From assembly GCF_001894765.1 (NCBI RefSeq), contig NZ_BCWV01000002.1, positions 620,001 to 684,000 on the forward strand: 64,000 nucleotides of DNA, given 5' to 3'. How positions within the stretch are numbered: position 1 is the stretch's first letter; each line of letters starts with the position of its first letter. The DNA is from Rhodococcoides corynebacterioides NBRC 14404. Its GTDB lineage: Bacteria > Actinomycetota > Actinomycetes > Mycobacteriales > Mycobacteriaceae. A model generated the notes under the pieces. That model saw only the letters and a program-made list of their open reading frames with translations, was not told the origin of the DNA and did not search any database. Shown piece by piece: positions 1-7,888 of this stretch. The position numbers and the translations under genes were made by a program.

Positions 1-635
1 CGGAGCGGCTGCGGAATCGCCGTCACCACGCCGAGATCCGGGCAGGTGCCCACCACGACGACCGTGCCCTCCGCACGCAGTCGGCGCACCGCCGTCCCCA
101 ACCGGGCCGCCGACGCCGCGACGGCGTGCTTCTTGGTGACGTCGTTCGCCCCGATGAAGATCACCGCGGCGTCGGGCGGCCTGCCGGCCACCAGCATCGC
201 GTCGACCTGCCCCTCCAGGCCCTTCGACGTCGCGCCGGGAATGGCCTTGGTGGACAGACGGATCCGCTTCCCGGTCTCGTCGGCCAGGCCGCGGGCGACC
301 AGCACGCCGGGCACCTCCTGTGCGGCGGTGCATCCGATGCCGGCGGCGGTGGAATCGCCGAAGATCATCAGGTGCAGGTCGTACGGCACGCCGGGACCGG
401 GGCGTTCGGGGTTCTCGGCGCCGGGCGCGTAGACGCCGTCGGCCTCCGGCGGCTTGCTGGTGGTCCGGCCGATGACGACCCGCGCCGCCGCGGCCTGCGC
501 CATGAGATGGCGGTAGGCCGCCCAGGACAACGTCGTCGCGCCGGACCCGGCCACCACCGTCGCCGCACCGGCCTTCGCCGCGCTACGCCACCCCCCTGAT
601 CCGGTTCCCGTCGATCGCCCCGCCTGCCCAGTCAC
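1..635 (-). CDS. SGNH/GDSL-type esterase, C-terminus cut by window edge
   Basis: Serine esterase of the SGNH hydrolase fold, probably membrane-anchored or exported. Reading leftward from a GTG at 633-635, the visible 211 codons hold a short hydrophobic N-terminal stretch (about residues 20-40). Block I follows with the catalytic serine (IFGDSTAAG, S95), then the block III Asn (IGANDV), then GTCPDLGVVTAIPQPL. The C-terminal Asp-x-x-His block lies outside the window. From memory the sequence closely resembles M. tuberculosis Rv1075c, which also sits next to the cystathionine beta-synthase gene. A TAGAAT hexamer seven bases before the GTG suggests a leaderless transcript and supports this start. 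The gene is divergent from cbs. The physiological substrate is unknown. Confidence 0.85.
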   Translation of the reverse strand, partial: MTGQAGRSTGTGSGGWRSAAKAGAATVVAGSGATTLSWAAYRHLMAQAAAARVVIGRTTSKPPEADGVYAPGAENPERPGPGVPYDLHLMIFGDSTAAGIGCTAAQEVPGVLVARGLADETGKRIRLSTKAIPGATSKGLEGQVDAMLVAGRPPDAAVIFIGANDVTKKHAVAASAARLGTAVRRLRAEGTVVVVGTCPDLGVVTAIPQPL

Positions 636-642
636 GTGTCCG

Positions 643-648
643 ATTCTA
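643..648 (-). promoter_or_regulatory. Leaderless -10 hexamer for the SGNH esterase
   Basis: On the minus strand TAGAAT is followed by 7 nt and then the GTG at 635. This is the TAnnnT spacing expected when transcription starts at or next to the start codon. No -35 is obvious. Confidence 0.55.
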
Positions 649-679
649 GGTGCGCGCCCGAGTCTGGGAGGATGGCCGC

Positions 680-2065
680 ATGCGCATTGCGAACAGCGTC
701 GTCGACCTCATCGGCAACACCCCGCTGGTGAAGCTGAACACCGTCGTGGCCCCGGGATCGGCCCTGCTGGCGGCCAAGATCGAGTACCTCAACCCGGGTG
801 GCAGCTCGAAGGACCGCATCGCGGTGAAGATGATCGACGCCGCGGAGGCGGCGGGCGAGCTGAAGCCCGGCGGCACCATCGTCGAGCCGACGTCGGGCAA
901 CACCGGCGTCGGACTCGCCCTCGTCGCGCAGCAACGCGGCTACAAGTGCGTCTTCGTGTGCCCGGACAAGGTCGGCGAGGACAAGCGCAACGTCCTGCGC
1001 GCCTACGGCGCCCAGGTGGTCGTGTGCCCCACCGCCGTCGCGCCCGAGGATCCGAACAGCTACTACAGCGTCTCCGATCGCCTGGTGCGCGAGATCGAGG
1101 GCGCCTGGAAGCCCAATCAGTACGCGAACCCCGGTGGGCCGCAGAGCCATTACGAGACCACCGGCCCCGAGATCTGGGCCGACACGGACGGGAAGATCAC
1201 GCACTTCGTGGCGGGCGTCGGCACCGGCGGCACCATCACCGGCACCGGTCGCTACCTGAAGGAGATGTCGGGCGGGAAGGTCAAGATCATCGGCGCCGAC
1301 CCCGAGGGCTCGGTGTACTCGGGCGGCACGGGCCGGCCCTACCTGGTCGAGGGTGTGGGCGAGGACTTCTGGCCGTCGGCGTACGACCCCTCGATTCCCG
1401 ACGAGATCATCGCCGTCTCCGACGCCGACTCCTTCGAGATGACGCGTCGCCTCGCCCGTGAGGAAGGTCTGCTGGTCGGCGGATCCTGCGGCATGGCGAT
1501 GGTGGCGGCCCTGCGGGTCGCGGAGCGTGAGGGCCCCGACGCCCTGGTCGTCGTGCTGCTGCCCGACGGTGGCCGCGGCTACCTCGGCAAGATCTTCAAC
1601 GACAAGTGGATGAGCTCCTACGGATTCCTCCGCACCCCCCTCGAGGGAGAGAAGGTCGAGCCCACCGTCGGCGACGTGCTGCGCGGCAAGTCCGGCGCGC
1701 TGCCCGATCTGGTGCACACCCACCCGTCGGAGACGCTGCGCGACGCCATCGAGATCCTGCGCGAGTACGGGGTCTCCCAGATGCCCGTCGTCGGGGCGGA
1801 GCCGCCGGTCATGGCCGGTGAGGTCGCGGGCAGCGTCAGCGAGCGCGACCTGCTCTCGGCCGTGTTCGAGGGCCGCGCGGCCCTCTCCGACGCCGTCTCG
1901 GAACACATGAGCGCCCCGTTCCCGTTGATCGGTGCGGGCGAGTCCGTCACCGCGGCCACCAAGCAGCTCGGGGACACCGACGCCGTGATGGTGGTCGAGG
2001 ACGGCAAGCCCGTCGGGGTCATCACCCGACACGACCTGCTCGGGTTCGTCAGCGCAGGCGCGTAG
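680..2065 (+). CDS. cbs: Cystathionine beta-synthase
   Basis: PLP enzyme that condenses serine (or activated serine) with homocysteine to cystathionine, the first step of reverse transsulfuration; cytosolic. The 461-residue protein starts MRIANSVVDLIGNTPLVKL. The PLP lysine is in GGSSKDRIA (K44), the substrate-loop motif TSGNTG is at 71-76, and a phosphate-binding glycine loop GVGTGGTITGTG is visible. Two C-terminal CBS domains follow from about residue 335, the usual regulatory module. The ATG at 680 is preceded by GGGAGGA. Starting upstream at 650 would add ten non-conserved residues. It is followed after 37 nt by metB, as in mycobacteria, so the two are probably cotranscribed. Cysteine synthase is the alternative, but the CBS-domain pair argues against it. 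Confidence 0.95.
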   Translation: MRIANSVVDLIGNTPLVKLNTVVAPGSALLAAKIEYLNPGGSSKDRIAVKMIDAAEAAGELKPGGTIVEPTSGNTGVGLALVAQQRGYKCVFVCPDKVGEDKRNVLRAYGAQVVVCPTAVAPEDPNSYYSVSDRLVREIEGAWKPNQYANPGGPQSHYETTGPEIWADTDGKITHFVAGVGTGGTITGTGRYLKEMSGGKVKIIGADPEGSVYSGGTGRPYLVEGVGEDFWPSAYDPSIPDEIIAVSDADSFEMTRRLAREEGLLVGGSCGMAMVAALRVAEREGPDALVVVLLPDGGRGYLGKIFNDKWMSSYGFLRTPLEGEKVEPTVGDVLRGKSGALPDLVHTHPSETLRDAIEILREYGVSQMPVVGAEPPVMAGEVAGSVSERDLLSAVFEGRAALSDAVSEHMSAPFPLIGAGESVTAATKQLGDTDAVMVVEDGKPVGVITRHDLLGFVSAGA

Positions 2066-2102
2066 ACACGCCACGAGCGACACACGACGAGGGAGAGACG
2101 AG

Positions 2103-3272
2103 ATGACCGACAGCAGCGCGTCGACCGAGCGTGCGGGACAGGGCTTCGCCACCCGCGCCGTGCACGCCGGGTACGAGCCGGACCCCCTGACGGGCGCGGT
2201 CAACGTCCCCATCTACGCCTCGAGCACGTTCGCCCAGGACGGTGTCGGTGGGATGCGCAGCGGCTTCGAGTACGCGCGCACCGGCAACCCCACCCGGCGT
2301 CCGCTCGAGGCCAACCTCGCCGCACTGGAGGAGGGCCGGTACGGGCGTGCGTTCTCCTCGGGGATGGCCGCGACGGACTGTGCACTGCGCACCGTGCTGC
2401 GGCCGGGCGATCACCTGGTGATCCCCAACGACGCGTACGGCGGCACGTTCCGCCTCATCGACAAGGTGTTCACGCAGTGGAACATCGAGTACTCCGTGGC
2501 GCCGGTGTCGGACGTCGACGCCGTGCGCGCGGCCGTCCGGCCGAACACCAAGCTGGTCTGGGTCGAGACGCCGACCAACCCGCTGCTCAACGTCGGCGAC
2601 ATCGCCGCGCTGTCCGAGGTGGCGCACGGCGCCGGCGCGAAGCTGCTGGTGGACAACACGTTCGCCTCGCCCTATCTGCAGCAGCCGCTCACCCTCGGTG
2701 CCGACATCGTGCTGCACTCGACCACCAAGTACATCGGCGGTCACTCGGACGTCGTCGGAGGCGCGCTCGTCACCGGCGACGAGGAACTCGACGCCGGGTT
2801 CGCCTTCCTGCAGAACGGGGCCGGCGGCGTGCCCGGACCGTTCGACGCGTTCCTGACCCTGCGCGGCATCAAGACGCTCGCCCTGCGCATGGAGAAGCAC
2901 AGCGACAACGCCGAGCGCGTCGTCGACCTGCTCTCGGGGCACCCGGCCGTGGCGTCGGTGATCTACCCGGGCTCGCCGGAGCATCCCTCGCACGCGGTCG
3001 CCGCGCGGCAGATGCGCCGCTTCGGCGGCATGGTGTCGGTGCGCCTGACGGGCGGCCGCGAGGCGGCCCTGGACCTGTGCAAGCGCACCGAGGTGTTCAC
3101 GCTGGCCGAGTCCCTCGGTGGCGTCGAGTCGCTGATCGAGCACCCCGGCGCGATGACCCACGCGTCGACGGCCGGGTCGCTGCTCGAGGTGCCGGACGAT
3201 CTGGTGCGGCTCTCGGTGGGCATCGAGGACGCGGCGGATCTGGTGGCGGACCTGGAGAACGCGCTGAGCTGA
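2103..3272 (+). CDS. metB: Cystathionine gamma-synthase (Cys/Met metabolism PLP family)
   Basis: PLP-dependent gamma-replacement/elimination enzyme of 389 residues, the usual length. It joins an O-acyl-homoserine to cysteine to form cystathionine; several actinobacterial members also show gamma-lyase activity. Visible motifs are SSTFAQDG near the N-terminus, EYARTGNPTRRPLE, the VETPTNPLLNVGDI segment, VDNTFASPYLQQPL, and STTKYIGGHSDVVGG carrying the PLP lysine at K209. The C-terminus carries SLGGVESLIEHPGAMTHAS, where the family contacts the substrate carboxylate. GGGAGAG lies 5 nt upstream of the ATG. The gene sits 37 nt behind cbs, so forward and reverse transsulfuration are probably expressed together. 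A cystathionine gamma-lyase role cannot be excluded from sequence. Confidence 0.92.
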   Translation: MTDSSASTERAGQGFATRAVHAGYEPDPLTGAVNVPIYASSTFAQDGVGGMRSGFEYARTGNPTRRPLEANLAALEEGRYGRAFSSGMAATDCALRTVLRPGDHLVIPNDAYGGTFRLIDKVFTQWNIEYSVAPVSDVDAVRAAVRPNTKLVWVETPTNPLLNVGDIAALSEVAHGAGAKLLVDNTFASPYLQQPLTLGADIVLHSTTKYIGGHSDVVGGALVTGDEELDAGFAFLQNGAGGVPGPFDAFLTLRGIKTLALRMEKHSDNAERVVDLLSGHPAVASVIYPGSPEHPSHAVAARQMRRFGGMVSVRLTGGREAALDLCKRTEVFTLAESLGGVESLIEHPGAMTHASTAGSLLEVPDDLVRLSVGIEDAADLVADLENALS

Positions 3273-3295
3273 CGTGGTCATGGGGTCGGCGGCTC

Positions 3296-3301
3296 TAGAG
3301 T
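3296..3301 (+). promoter_or_regulatory. Leaderless -10 hexamer for ilvA
   Basis: TAGAGT lies 7 nt before the ATG at 3309. The 36-nt gap behind metB has no Shine-Dalgarno. This suggests ilvA has its own leaderless transcript. Confidence 0.55.
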
Positions 3302-3308
3302 TCGGGGC

Positions 3309-4526
3309 ATGGAACTGTTGACCCGAGAGGAGCTCGACCGCGCCACCGCGCGGCTGGCTCCCGTCATGCGCCGCACACCCCTGGTGGCCTCCCGTGTCCT
3401 GTCCGATCGCACGGGCCGTGAGGTGTGGCTCAAGTGCGAGAACCTGCAGCGGACGGGATCGTTCAAACCGCGTGGCGCGTACAACCGCATCGCCGGTCTG
3501 ACCGACGCCGAACGGGCCCGTGGTGTGGTCGCCGCCAGCGCGGGCAACCACGCGCAGGGGGTGGCCTGGGCGGCCGCCGAACTCGGAGCCACGTCGACGG
3601 TGTTCATGCCGGAAGGGGCGCCGCTGCCGAAACTGGTGGCCACCCGCTCCTACGGCGCGCAGATCCATCAGGTCGGCTCCACGGTCGACGACGCCCTGGT
3701 GGCGGCACGGGCGTACGCCGAGGAGACCGGGGCGGTTCTGATTCACCCCTTCGACCACCTCGACGTCGTCGCCGGCCAGGCGACCGTGGGGCGGGAGATC
3801 CTGGAGCAGATGCCCTCGGTGGGAGCCATCGTGGTGCCCACCGGAGGCGGAGGGCTGGTCGCCGGCATCGCGGCCGCCGTCGCGCTCGACGAGCGGACGG
3901 TGCCGGTGGTGGGTGTCCAGGCCGCGCAGGCCGCCGCCTGGCCCGGTTCGCTCGCGGCGGGGACGCCCACACCCGCCGAGCGGATGTCCACGATGGCCGA
4001 CGGTATCGCCGTCGGTCGGCCGGGCGACGTCCCGTTCGCGCACGTCACCGCACTCGGTGATCGCATGCTCACCGTCAGCGAGGACGCCCTCTCACGAGCA
4101 TTGCTGCTGTGCATGGAGCGGGCGAAGCTCATCGTCGAAGCCGCCGGCGCCGCCGCGGTGGCCGCCCTGATGGACCATCCGTCGGAGATTCCGGGTGACG
4201 GTCCCGTGGTGGCGGTGTTGTCCGGCGGCAACATCGATCCGTTGCTGCTCACGCACGTGGTGGCGCACGGACTTCGCGCCGCCGGTCGCTACCTCACAGT
4301 GCGCATCGTGATCCCGGACCGACCCGGCGGACTGGTCGGCGTGCTCGGGGTCGCGCGCGACGCCGCGGCCAGCGTGGTCGACGTCGTGCACGCCCGCACC
4401 GCGGGGCGTCTCGCCCTCGACGAGGTCGAAGTGGTGATGACCCTGGAGACGCGGGGACCGGATCACCGCGGTGCGGTGCTCGCCGCGTTCGCGGCAGCCG
4501 GCTTCGAGGTCGCCGTCCAGGAGTGA
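3309..4526 (+). CDS. ilvA: Threonine ammonia-lyase (threonine dehydratase)
   Basis: Fold-type II PLP enzyme that deaminates threonine to 2-oxobutanoate and ammonia, the entry step of isoleucine synthesis. The 405-residue protein carries the PLP lysine in RTGSFKPRGAYNRI (K53), ASAGNHAQGVAWAA, the glycine-rich phosphate loop VPTGGGGLVAGIA, and VVAVLSGGNIDP near the C-terminal end of the catalytic domain. A single ACT-like domain follows from about residue 330 (TVRIVIPDRPGGLVGVLG). Length and architecture match the shorter ACT-containing type rather than the long two-ACT enterobacterial IlvA. The start is supported by the leaderless hexamer. In M. tuberculosis the gene is elsewhere, so it is an insertion between metB and greA here. 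Confidence 0.9.
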   Translation: MELLTREELDRATARLAPVMRRTPLVASRVLSDRTGREVWLKCENLQRTGSFKPRGAYNRIAGLTDAERARGVVAASAGNHAQGVAWAAAELGATSTVFMPEGAPLPKLVATRSYGAQIHQVGSTVDDALVAARAYAEETGAVLIHPFDHLDVVAGQATVGREILEQMPSVGAIVVPTGGGGLVAGIAAAVALDERTVPVVGVQAAQAAAWPGSLAAGTPTPAERMSTMADGIAVGRPGDVPFAHVTALGDRMLTVSEDALSRALLLCMERAKLIVEAAGAAAVAALMDHPSEIPGDGPVVAVLSGGNIDPLLLTHVVAHGLRAAGRYLTVRIVIPDRPGGLVGVLGVARDAAASVVDVVHARTAGRLALDEVEVVMTLETRGPDHRGAVLAAFAAAGFEVAVQE

Positions 4527-4539
4527 CGGCCGCGCCGGG

Positions 4540-5160
4540 TCAGGCCGCGGCGAACACGGCAGCGGCGGCCTGCTCGGCCACCCGCCGCGCCACGTCGGCG
4601 GCCTCGCGGGTGACGGCGACGCTGCCCGACGCGAGGGTGACGGCGCGGCGGTCGGCGCCGTCCGCGACGGTGATCTGCCAACCCTGGACCGGCTCGGGTC
4701 CGGCGGCGGCGACGTGATCGGCCATCGAGACCAGGACACCGCATCCGAATCGGCGGGCGACGGTCTCGGCGACTCGGGCCACGGCCACGGCGGGCGCGGT
4801 GGCGGTGAGATCGAGGGTGGCGAATCCGGGGAGACGCACTGCGGTGCCGTCGAATTCGAGCTCCCGGAACGAGGCGTCGCGGACCGGATCGACGGCGCCG
4901 TCGGTGGACTCGGCGGCGTCGAGGGCGATGCGCAGGTGGTCGGCCAGCGCAGCGCCGACGCGAACGGTGCGGCCGAAGGAGCGGTTCAGCCGCTGCAACT
5001 CCGACGTGGGTCGCTCGGTGGAGAACACCTCGCAGGCGGCGTCGAGCTCGGCGCGGGCGAACGCGGCGGCGTCGGTGACGCGGGTGGGATCGGTGACGAC
5101 CACGCGAACGTGGTGACCGTCCATGTCGAACCCGGCGAAAGCCTTCGTGGCGAGAGTCAT
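4540..5160 (-). CDS. Short, degenerate ApbE-like protein
   Basis: This 206-residue protein is recognisably related to FAD:protein FMN transferases (ApbE). FSTERPTSELQRLN matches the family block around FSRxRPDSELSRLN, ALDAAESTDGAVDP matches the next block, and GWQITVADG matches GWRVGVAD. Several hallmarks are altered or absent. The usual LDLGGIAKG block reads LDLTATAPA, NLGGDVAVAG reads SMADHVAAAG, and the C-terminal metal/substrate region with the HxIDP-type motif is missing because the protein ends early. The family is normally over 300 residues. Activity as a flavin transferase is therefore doubtful. GGAGGT lies 7 nt upstream of the ATG. The 3' end faces ilvA across 13 nt. Confidence 0.6.
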   Translation of the reverse strand: MTLATKAFAGFDMDGHHVRVVVTDPTRVTDAAAFARAELDAACEVFSTERPTSELQRLNRSFGRTVRVGAALADHLRIALDAAESTDGAVDPVRDASFRELEFDGTAVRLPGFATLDLTATAPAVAVARVAETVARRFGCGVLVSMADHVAAAGPEPVQGWQITVADGADRRAVTLASGSVAVTREAADVARRVAEQAAAAVFAAA

Positions 5161-5310
5161 GTGTAGTGCACCTCCACAGATCGCATCGCTTCGGCGGTCA
5201 CCGAGCGTTACACCGTCGGGGCAACTCGTGACTCGTCACAGCCGACGCGCCTCGATTCCTCGGTGCGCGAACAGGATGGGCCCGACGCCCGGGAGATCCC
5301 CGGGAACGCC

Positions 5311-5343
5311 ACCGGCCCCGTGTCCGACGGACACGGGGCCGGT
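5311..5343 (-). terminator. Perfect 15-bp hairpin downstream of greA
   Basis: ACCGGCCCCGTGTCC and its exact complement flank a GAC loop. The hairpin lies 41 nt past the greA stop and has no U-tract, as is common in this group. It probably ends greA transcription before the ApbE-like gene. Confidence 0.7.
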
Positions 5344-5383
5344 GATGCGCCGATCGGTGGTGCGGGATCGGGCGCGACGACGA

Positions 5384-5878
5384 TCAGGAGTGGTAGGGCT
5401 CGGCGCTGACGAGCGTGACCTTCATGGTCTTGCCGCTGGGCAGCGTGTACTCCCGGGTGTCTCCGACGGTGGCGTCGATCAGCGCGCCGCCGAGGGGGGA
5501 GTTGGGGGAGTAGACCTCGAGCTTGCCGTCGCGGGCGCCCTCCTCGCGCGTGGCGATGAGGAAGGTCTCGGTGTCCGACTCGTCGCCGTCGTAGAAGACC
5601 TTCACCACGGAACCGGGCAGCGCCACGCCGGAGCGGGTGGGGGCCTCGCCGACCTTCGCGTTGTTGAGCAGCTCCTGCAGCTGGCGGATGCGCGCCTCCT
5701 GCTGACCCTGCTCCTCGCGCGCGGCGTGGTAGCCACCGTTCTCCTTGAGGTCGCCTTCCTCGCGACGCTCGTTGATCTCGGCGGCGATGACCGGCCGGTT
5801 GGCGATGAGCTGGTCGAGTTCGCCCTTGAGCCTGTCGTGCGACTCCTGGGTCAGCCAGGTCACCTGGGTCTCGCTCAT
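5384..5878 (-). CDS. greA: Transcription elongation factor GreA
   Basis: GreA enters the RNA polymerase secondary channel and stimulates cleavage of backtracked transcripts. The 164-residue protein has the N-terminal antiparallel coiled coil (about residues 10-80), including the acidic tip segment [19 protein letters not shown], and a C-terminal FKBP-like globular domain with [12 protein letters not shown]. Length is normal for the family. The ATG at 5876-5878 has AAGGAG about 9 nt upstream. The open frame extends far upstream of this start, but that extension is not conserved. Gene order DUF4307-greA on one strand, divergent from mca, matches M. tuberculosis Rv1081c-Rv1080c-Rv1082. Two hairpins in the 281-nt gap upstream suggest greA has its own promoter. 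Confidence 0.95.
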   Translation of the reverse strand: MSETQVTWLTQESHDRLKGELDQLIANRPVIAAEINERREEGDLKENGGYHAAREEQGQQEARIRQLQELLNNAKVGEAPTRSGVALPGSVVKVFYDGDESDTETFLIATREEGARDGKLEVYSPNSPLGGALIDATVGDTREYTLPSGKTMKVTLVSAEPYHS

Positions 5879-5960
5879 CTCGATCACTCCTTCGTTGTCG
5901 AACGGTGTCGGCCGGCGCCGATGCGGCGTCGGCGGCCGAGGACCGCCCACACGTGAAAAG

Positions 5961-5985
5961 CGAGCCCGCGCGTCGCGCGGGCTCG
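5961..5985 (-). terminator. Hairpin between DUF4307 gene and greA
   Basis: CGAGCCCGCG pairs with CGCGGGCTCG around a 5-nt loop. It lies downstream of the DUF4307 gene and upstream of greA on the same strand, so it could terminate the former or act in the greA leader. There is no U-tract. Confidence 0.45.
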
Positions 5986-6064
5986 TGGTGACGGGTTCCG
6001 CCGGTCCTACGCCGACCCCGCTCTCGGCGAGGACGGTGGCCTGCAGGACCCGTCTATGCAGCAA

Positions 6065-6091
6065 TACACGGCTCAACCCGTGAGCCGTGTA
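6065..6091 (-). terminator. 11-bp hairpin after DUF4307 gene
   Basis: TACACGGCTCA and TGAGCCGTGTA flank the loop ACCCG. It lies about 70 nt past the DUF4307 stop and is the likeliest terminator of that transcript. There is no U-run. Confidence 0.55.
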
Positions 6092-6159
6092 CGAGACCGA
6101 ACTTACCACGTATCGGACCCGGGAGTTCCGTCGGCGGACACCGGGCCGTCGCGTCGACG

Positions 6160-6600
6160 TCACCCGCGGGTGAGGTATCCCGGCACGGTCAGGCTGCATC
6201 CGTACAGGTCGGCGAGCCCGGGCGGGGCCGACGTGATCACCTCGGTCCGGAGGTCCTCGGTGCCGTTCGCCGACGCGGGGATCAGGACCTCGCGCCGGCC
6301 GGTCTCGGAGCCGTCGCGCGAACGGGAGCGGACGATGCAGACGGCGGGCTGCGACGGGTCGTCCCGCGTGACCGACAGGCGCACGTCCACCCGATCGTCG
6401 GACACGATCTCGAAGGACACGAGGGTGCCGTCGACGTCCGGCGTCGTGAACTTGGTGTAGCCCAGGTAGGCGATACCGACGCCGAGGGCGACGACCAGCA
6501 GGGTCAGCGTCACCGCGAGCACCCGCGACGGTGTGCGACCGCGGTCCTCGGGGTACCGACCTTCGGGAAGGGCTCGACCGGTCGGGGGCGTGGTGCTCAT
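6160..6600 (-). CDS. DUF4307 membrane protein
   Basis: This 146-residue protein of unknown function corresponds by position and features to M. tuberculosis Rv1081c. A charged proline-rich N-terminus (about 25 residues) precedes one transmembrane helix ([20 protein letters not shown]). An extracytoplasmic beta-rich domain follows, with two cysteines (VCIVRS and YGCSLTV) that could form a disulfide. The ATG at 6598-6600 is preceded at 8 nt by TAGGTT, consistent with a leaderless start. A longer reading to 6783 is possible but not conserved. It is divergent from mca across 115 nt. Confidence 0.8.
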   Translation of the reverse strand: MSTTPPTGRALPEGRYPEDRGRTPSRVLAVTLTLLVVALGVGIAYLGYTKFTTPDVDGTLVSFEIVSDDRVDVRLSVTRDDPSQPAVCIVRSRSRDGSETGRREVLIPASANGTEDLRTEVITSAPPGLADLYGCSLTVPGYLTRG

Positions 6601-6608
6601 CGAGGACG

Positions 6609-6614
6609 AACCTA
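6609..6614 (-). promoter_or_regulatory. Leaderless -10 hexamer for the DUF4307 gene
   Basis: TAGGTT on the minus strand is followed by 8 nt and the ATG at 6600. Confidence 0.45.
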
Positions 6615-6655
6615 CCGGCCCCGCGCCCCGGACGAATCCGGAGGTGGGGAAGTGG

Positions 6656-6661
6656 GACAAT
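6656..6661 (+). promoter_or_regulatory. mca: Possible -10 for mca
   Basis: GACAAT lies 54 nt before the mca GTG in the divergent intergenic region. An in-frame GTG at 6668 falls six bases after it, so a leaderless N-terminally extended Mca is also conceivable. The 6716 start matches known Mca N-termini better. Confidence 0.35.
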
Positions 6662-6715
6662 CGGGGTGTGCGCCGGTCGGGGCACGGACGAATCATCGTG
6701 CGAAAGAGAGCTGAC

Positions 6716-7591
6716 GTGAGCGGACTGCGATTGATGGCAGTGCACGCGCATCCGGACGACGAGTCCAGCAAGGGTGCGGCCACGATGGCGCGCTACGCGG
6801 CCGAGGGACACGAGGTGCTCGTGGTGACGCTCACCGGCGGTGAGCGCGGAGACATCCTGAACCCCGCGATGGACATTCCGGGTGTCCGCGAGCGGCTCCC
6901 GGAGGTGCGCCGCGAGGAGATGGCCGCGGCTGCCGCCGTGCTCGGGGTGCGGCAGACGTGGCTCGGCTTCGTCGACTCCGGGTTGCCCGAGGGCGACCCG
7001 CTGCCGCCGCTCCCCGACGGATGCTTCGCCCTGGTCCCGCTCGAGGTGTCGACGGAGGCTCTGGTGAAGGTCGTGCGTGAGTTCCGCCCGCACGTGATGA
7101 CCACCTACGACGAGAAGGGTGGCTACCCGCACCCCGATCACATCCGGTGCCACGAGGTCTCGGTCGCGGCGTACGAGGCCGCCGCGGATCCCGAGCAGTT
7201 CCCGGACGCCGGGCCCGCGTGGGAGGTCTCGAAGCTCTACTACTCGCACGGATTCATCCGCCAGCGCATGCAGCTCTTCCACGACGAACTGCTCGCTCGC
7301 GGGGAGGAGAGCCCGTTCGCCGAGTGGCTGGAACAGTGGTCGAAGGACCGCGACGAGATCATGGGCCGGGTGACCACGCAGGTCGAGTGCGCGGACTTCT
7401 TCGACGCCCGGGACGACGCGCTGCGCTCGCACCGGACGCAGATCGACCCCAACGGACGGTTCTTCGCCGTTCCCACCGAACTGCAGCGCAAGCTCTGGCC
7501 GACGGAGGAGTACGAGCTCGCGCGGACCCGGGTGCGCACGTCGCTGCCGGAGAACGATCTCTTCGCCGGAATCGAGGAGGGAGCGTCGTGA
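6716..7591 (+). CDS. mca: Mycothiol S-conjugate amidase
   Basis: Mca hydrolyses mycothiol S-conjugates of electrophiles and antibiotics, releasing a mercapturic acid for export and recycling GlcN-Ins. The 291-residue zinc amidase of the LmbE/PIG-L fold has the metal motif AHPDDE (H12, D15) and [10 protein letters not shown] with H142 as third ligand. [16 protein letters not shown] and [12 protein letters not shown] are typical of Mca rather than MshB, as is [11 protein letters not shown] near the C-terminus. The GTG at 6716 is preceded by GAGAG and aligns with the mycobacterial start. It overlaps the next small membrane gene by 4 nt (GTGA). MshB, the paralogue, is at 62174-63046. Confidence 0.95.
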   Translation: MSGLRLMAVHAHPDDESSKGAATMARYAAEGHEVLVVTLTGGERGDILNPAMDIPGVRERLPEVRREEMAAAAAVLGVRQTWLGFVDSGLPEGDPLPPLPDGCFALVPLEVSTEALVKVVREFRPHVMTTYDEKGGYPHPDHIRCHEVSVAAYEAAADPEQFPDAGPAWEVSKLYYSHGFIRQRMQLFHDELLARGEESPFAEWLEQWSKDRDEIMGRVTTQVECADFFDARDDALRSHRTQIDPNGRFFAVPTELQRKLWPTEEYELARTRVRTSLPENDLFAGIEEGAS

Positions 7592-7851
7592 CCACCGCTG
7601 TGGGGATCGCGATCCTGGCCCAGAACACTCTCTTGGCCCAGAACACCACGGGACCGGAGTTCGGCAAGGCGTCGCCCGTCGGGCTGGTGATCATCGCGCT
7701 GCTGCTGGTGGGCACGGCACTGCTGGTGCGGTCGATGAACGGACACATGAAGAAGCTGCCGTCGTCGTTCGAACCGTCCGATCCGACCCCCGACCAGGCG
7801 GCCGACGAGGGCACCGACCGCGGCGGAATCGGGCCCGACCCCCGAGGCTGA
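7588..7851 (+). CDS. Small single-pass membrane protein downstream of mca
   Basis: This 87-residue protein of unknown function has the position of M. tuberculosis Rv1083. It has a hydrophobic N-terminus (VGIAILAQ), then a clear transmembrane helix ([20 protein letters not shown]), and a charged cytoplasmic tail rich in Asp, Gly and Pro. The segment before the helix contains LAQN twice, in a short imperfect DNA duplication (GGCCCAGAACAC occurs twice near 7618 and 7638). The GTG start overlaps the mca stop by 4 nt, indicating translational coupling. A role linked to mycothiol conjugate handling or transport is only a guess from context. Confidence 0.75.
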   Translation: MTTAVGIAILAQNTLLAQNTTGPEFGKASPVGLVIIALLLVGTALLVRSMNGHMKKLPSSFEPSDPTPDQAADEGTDRGGIGPDPRG

Positions 7852-7888
7852 CTCGGTTCGACCGGCCCGCACGGGGAAGACTGGGATC

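Noticed and set aside
2049-4043. 664-codon minus-strand frame opposite metB and ilvA
   Set aside because: Antisense shadow typical of GC-rich DNA: rich in Arg, Gly and His, no motif, no ribosome-binding site.
5879-7432. Very long minus-strand frame continuous with greA
   Set aside because: It runs over DUF4307 and mca, lacks conserved residues, and greA has a good ATG with AAGGAG.
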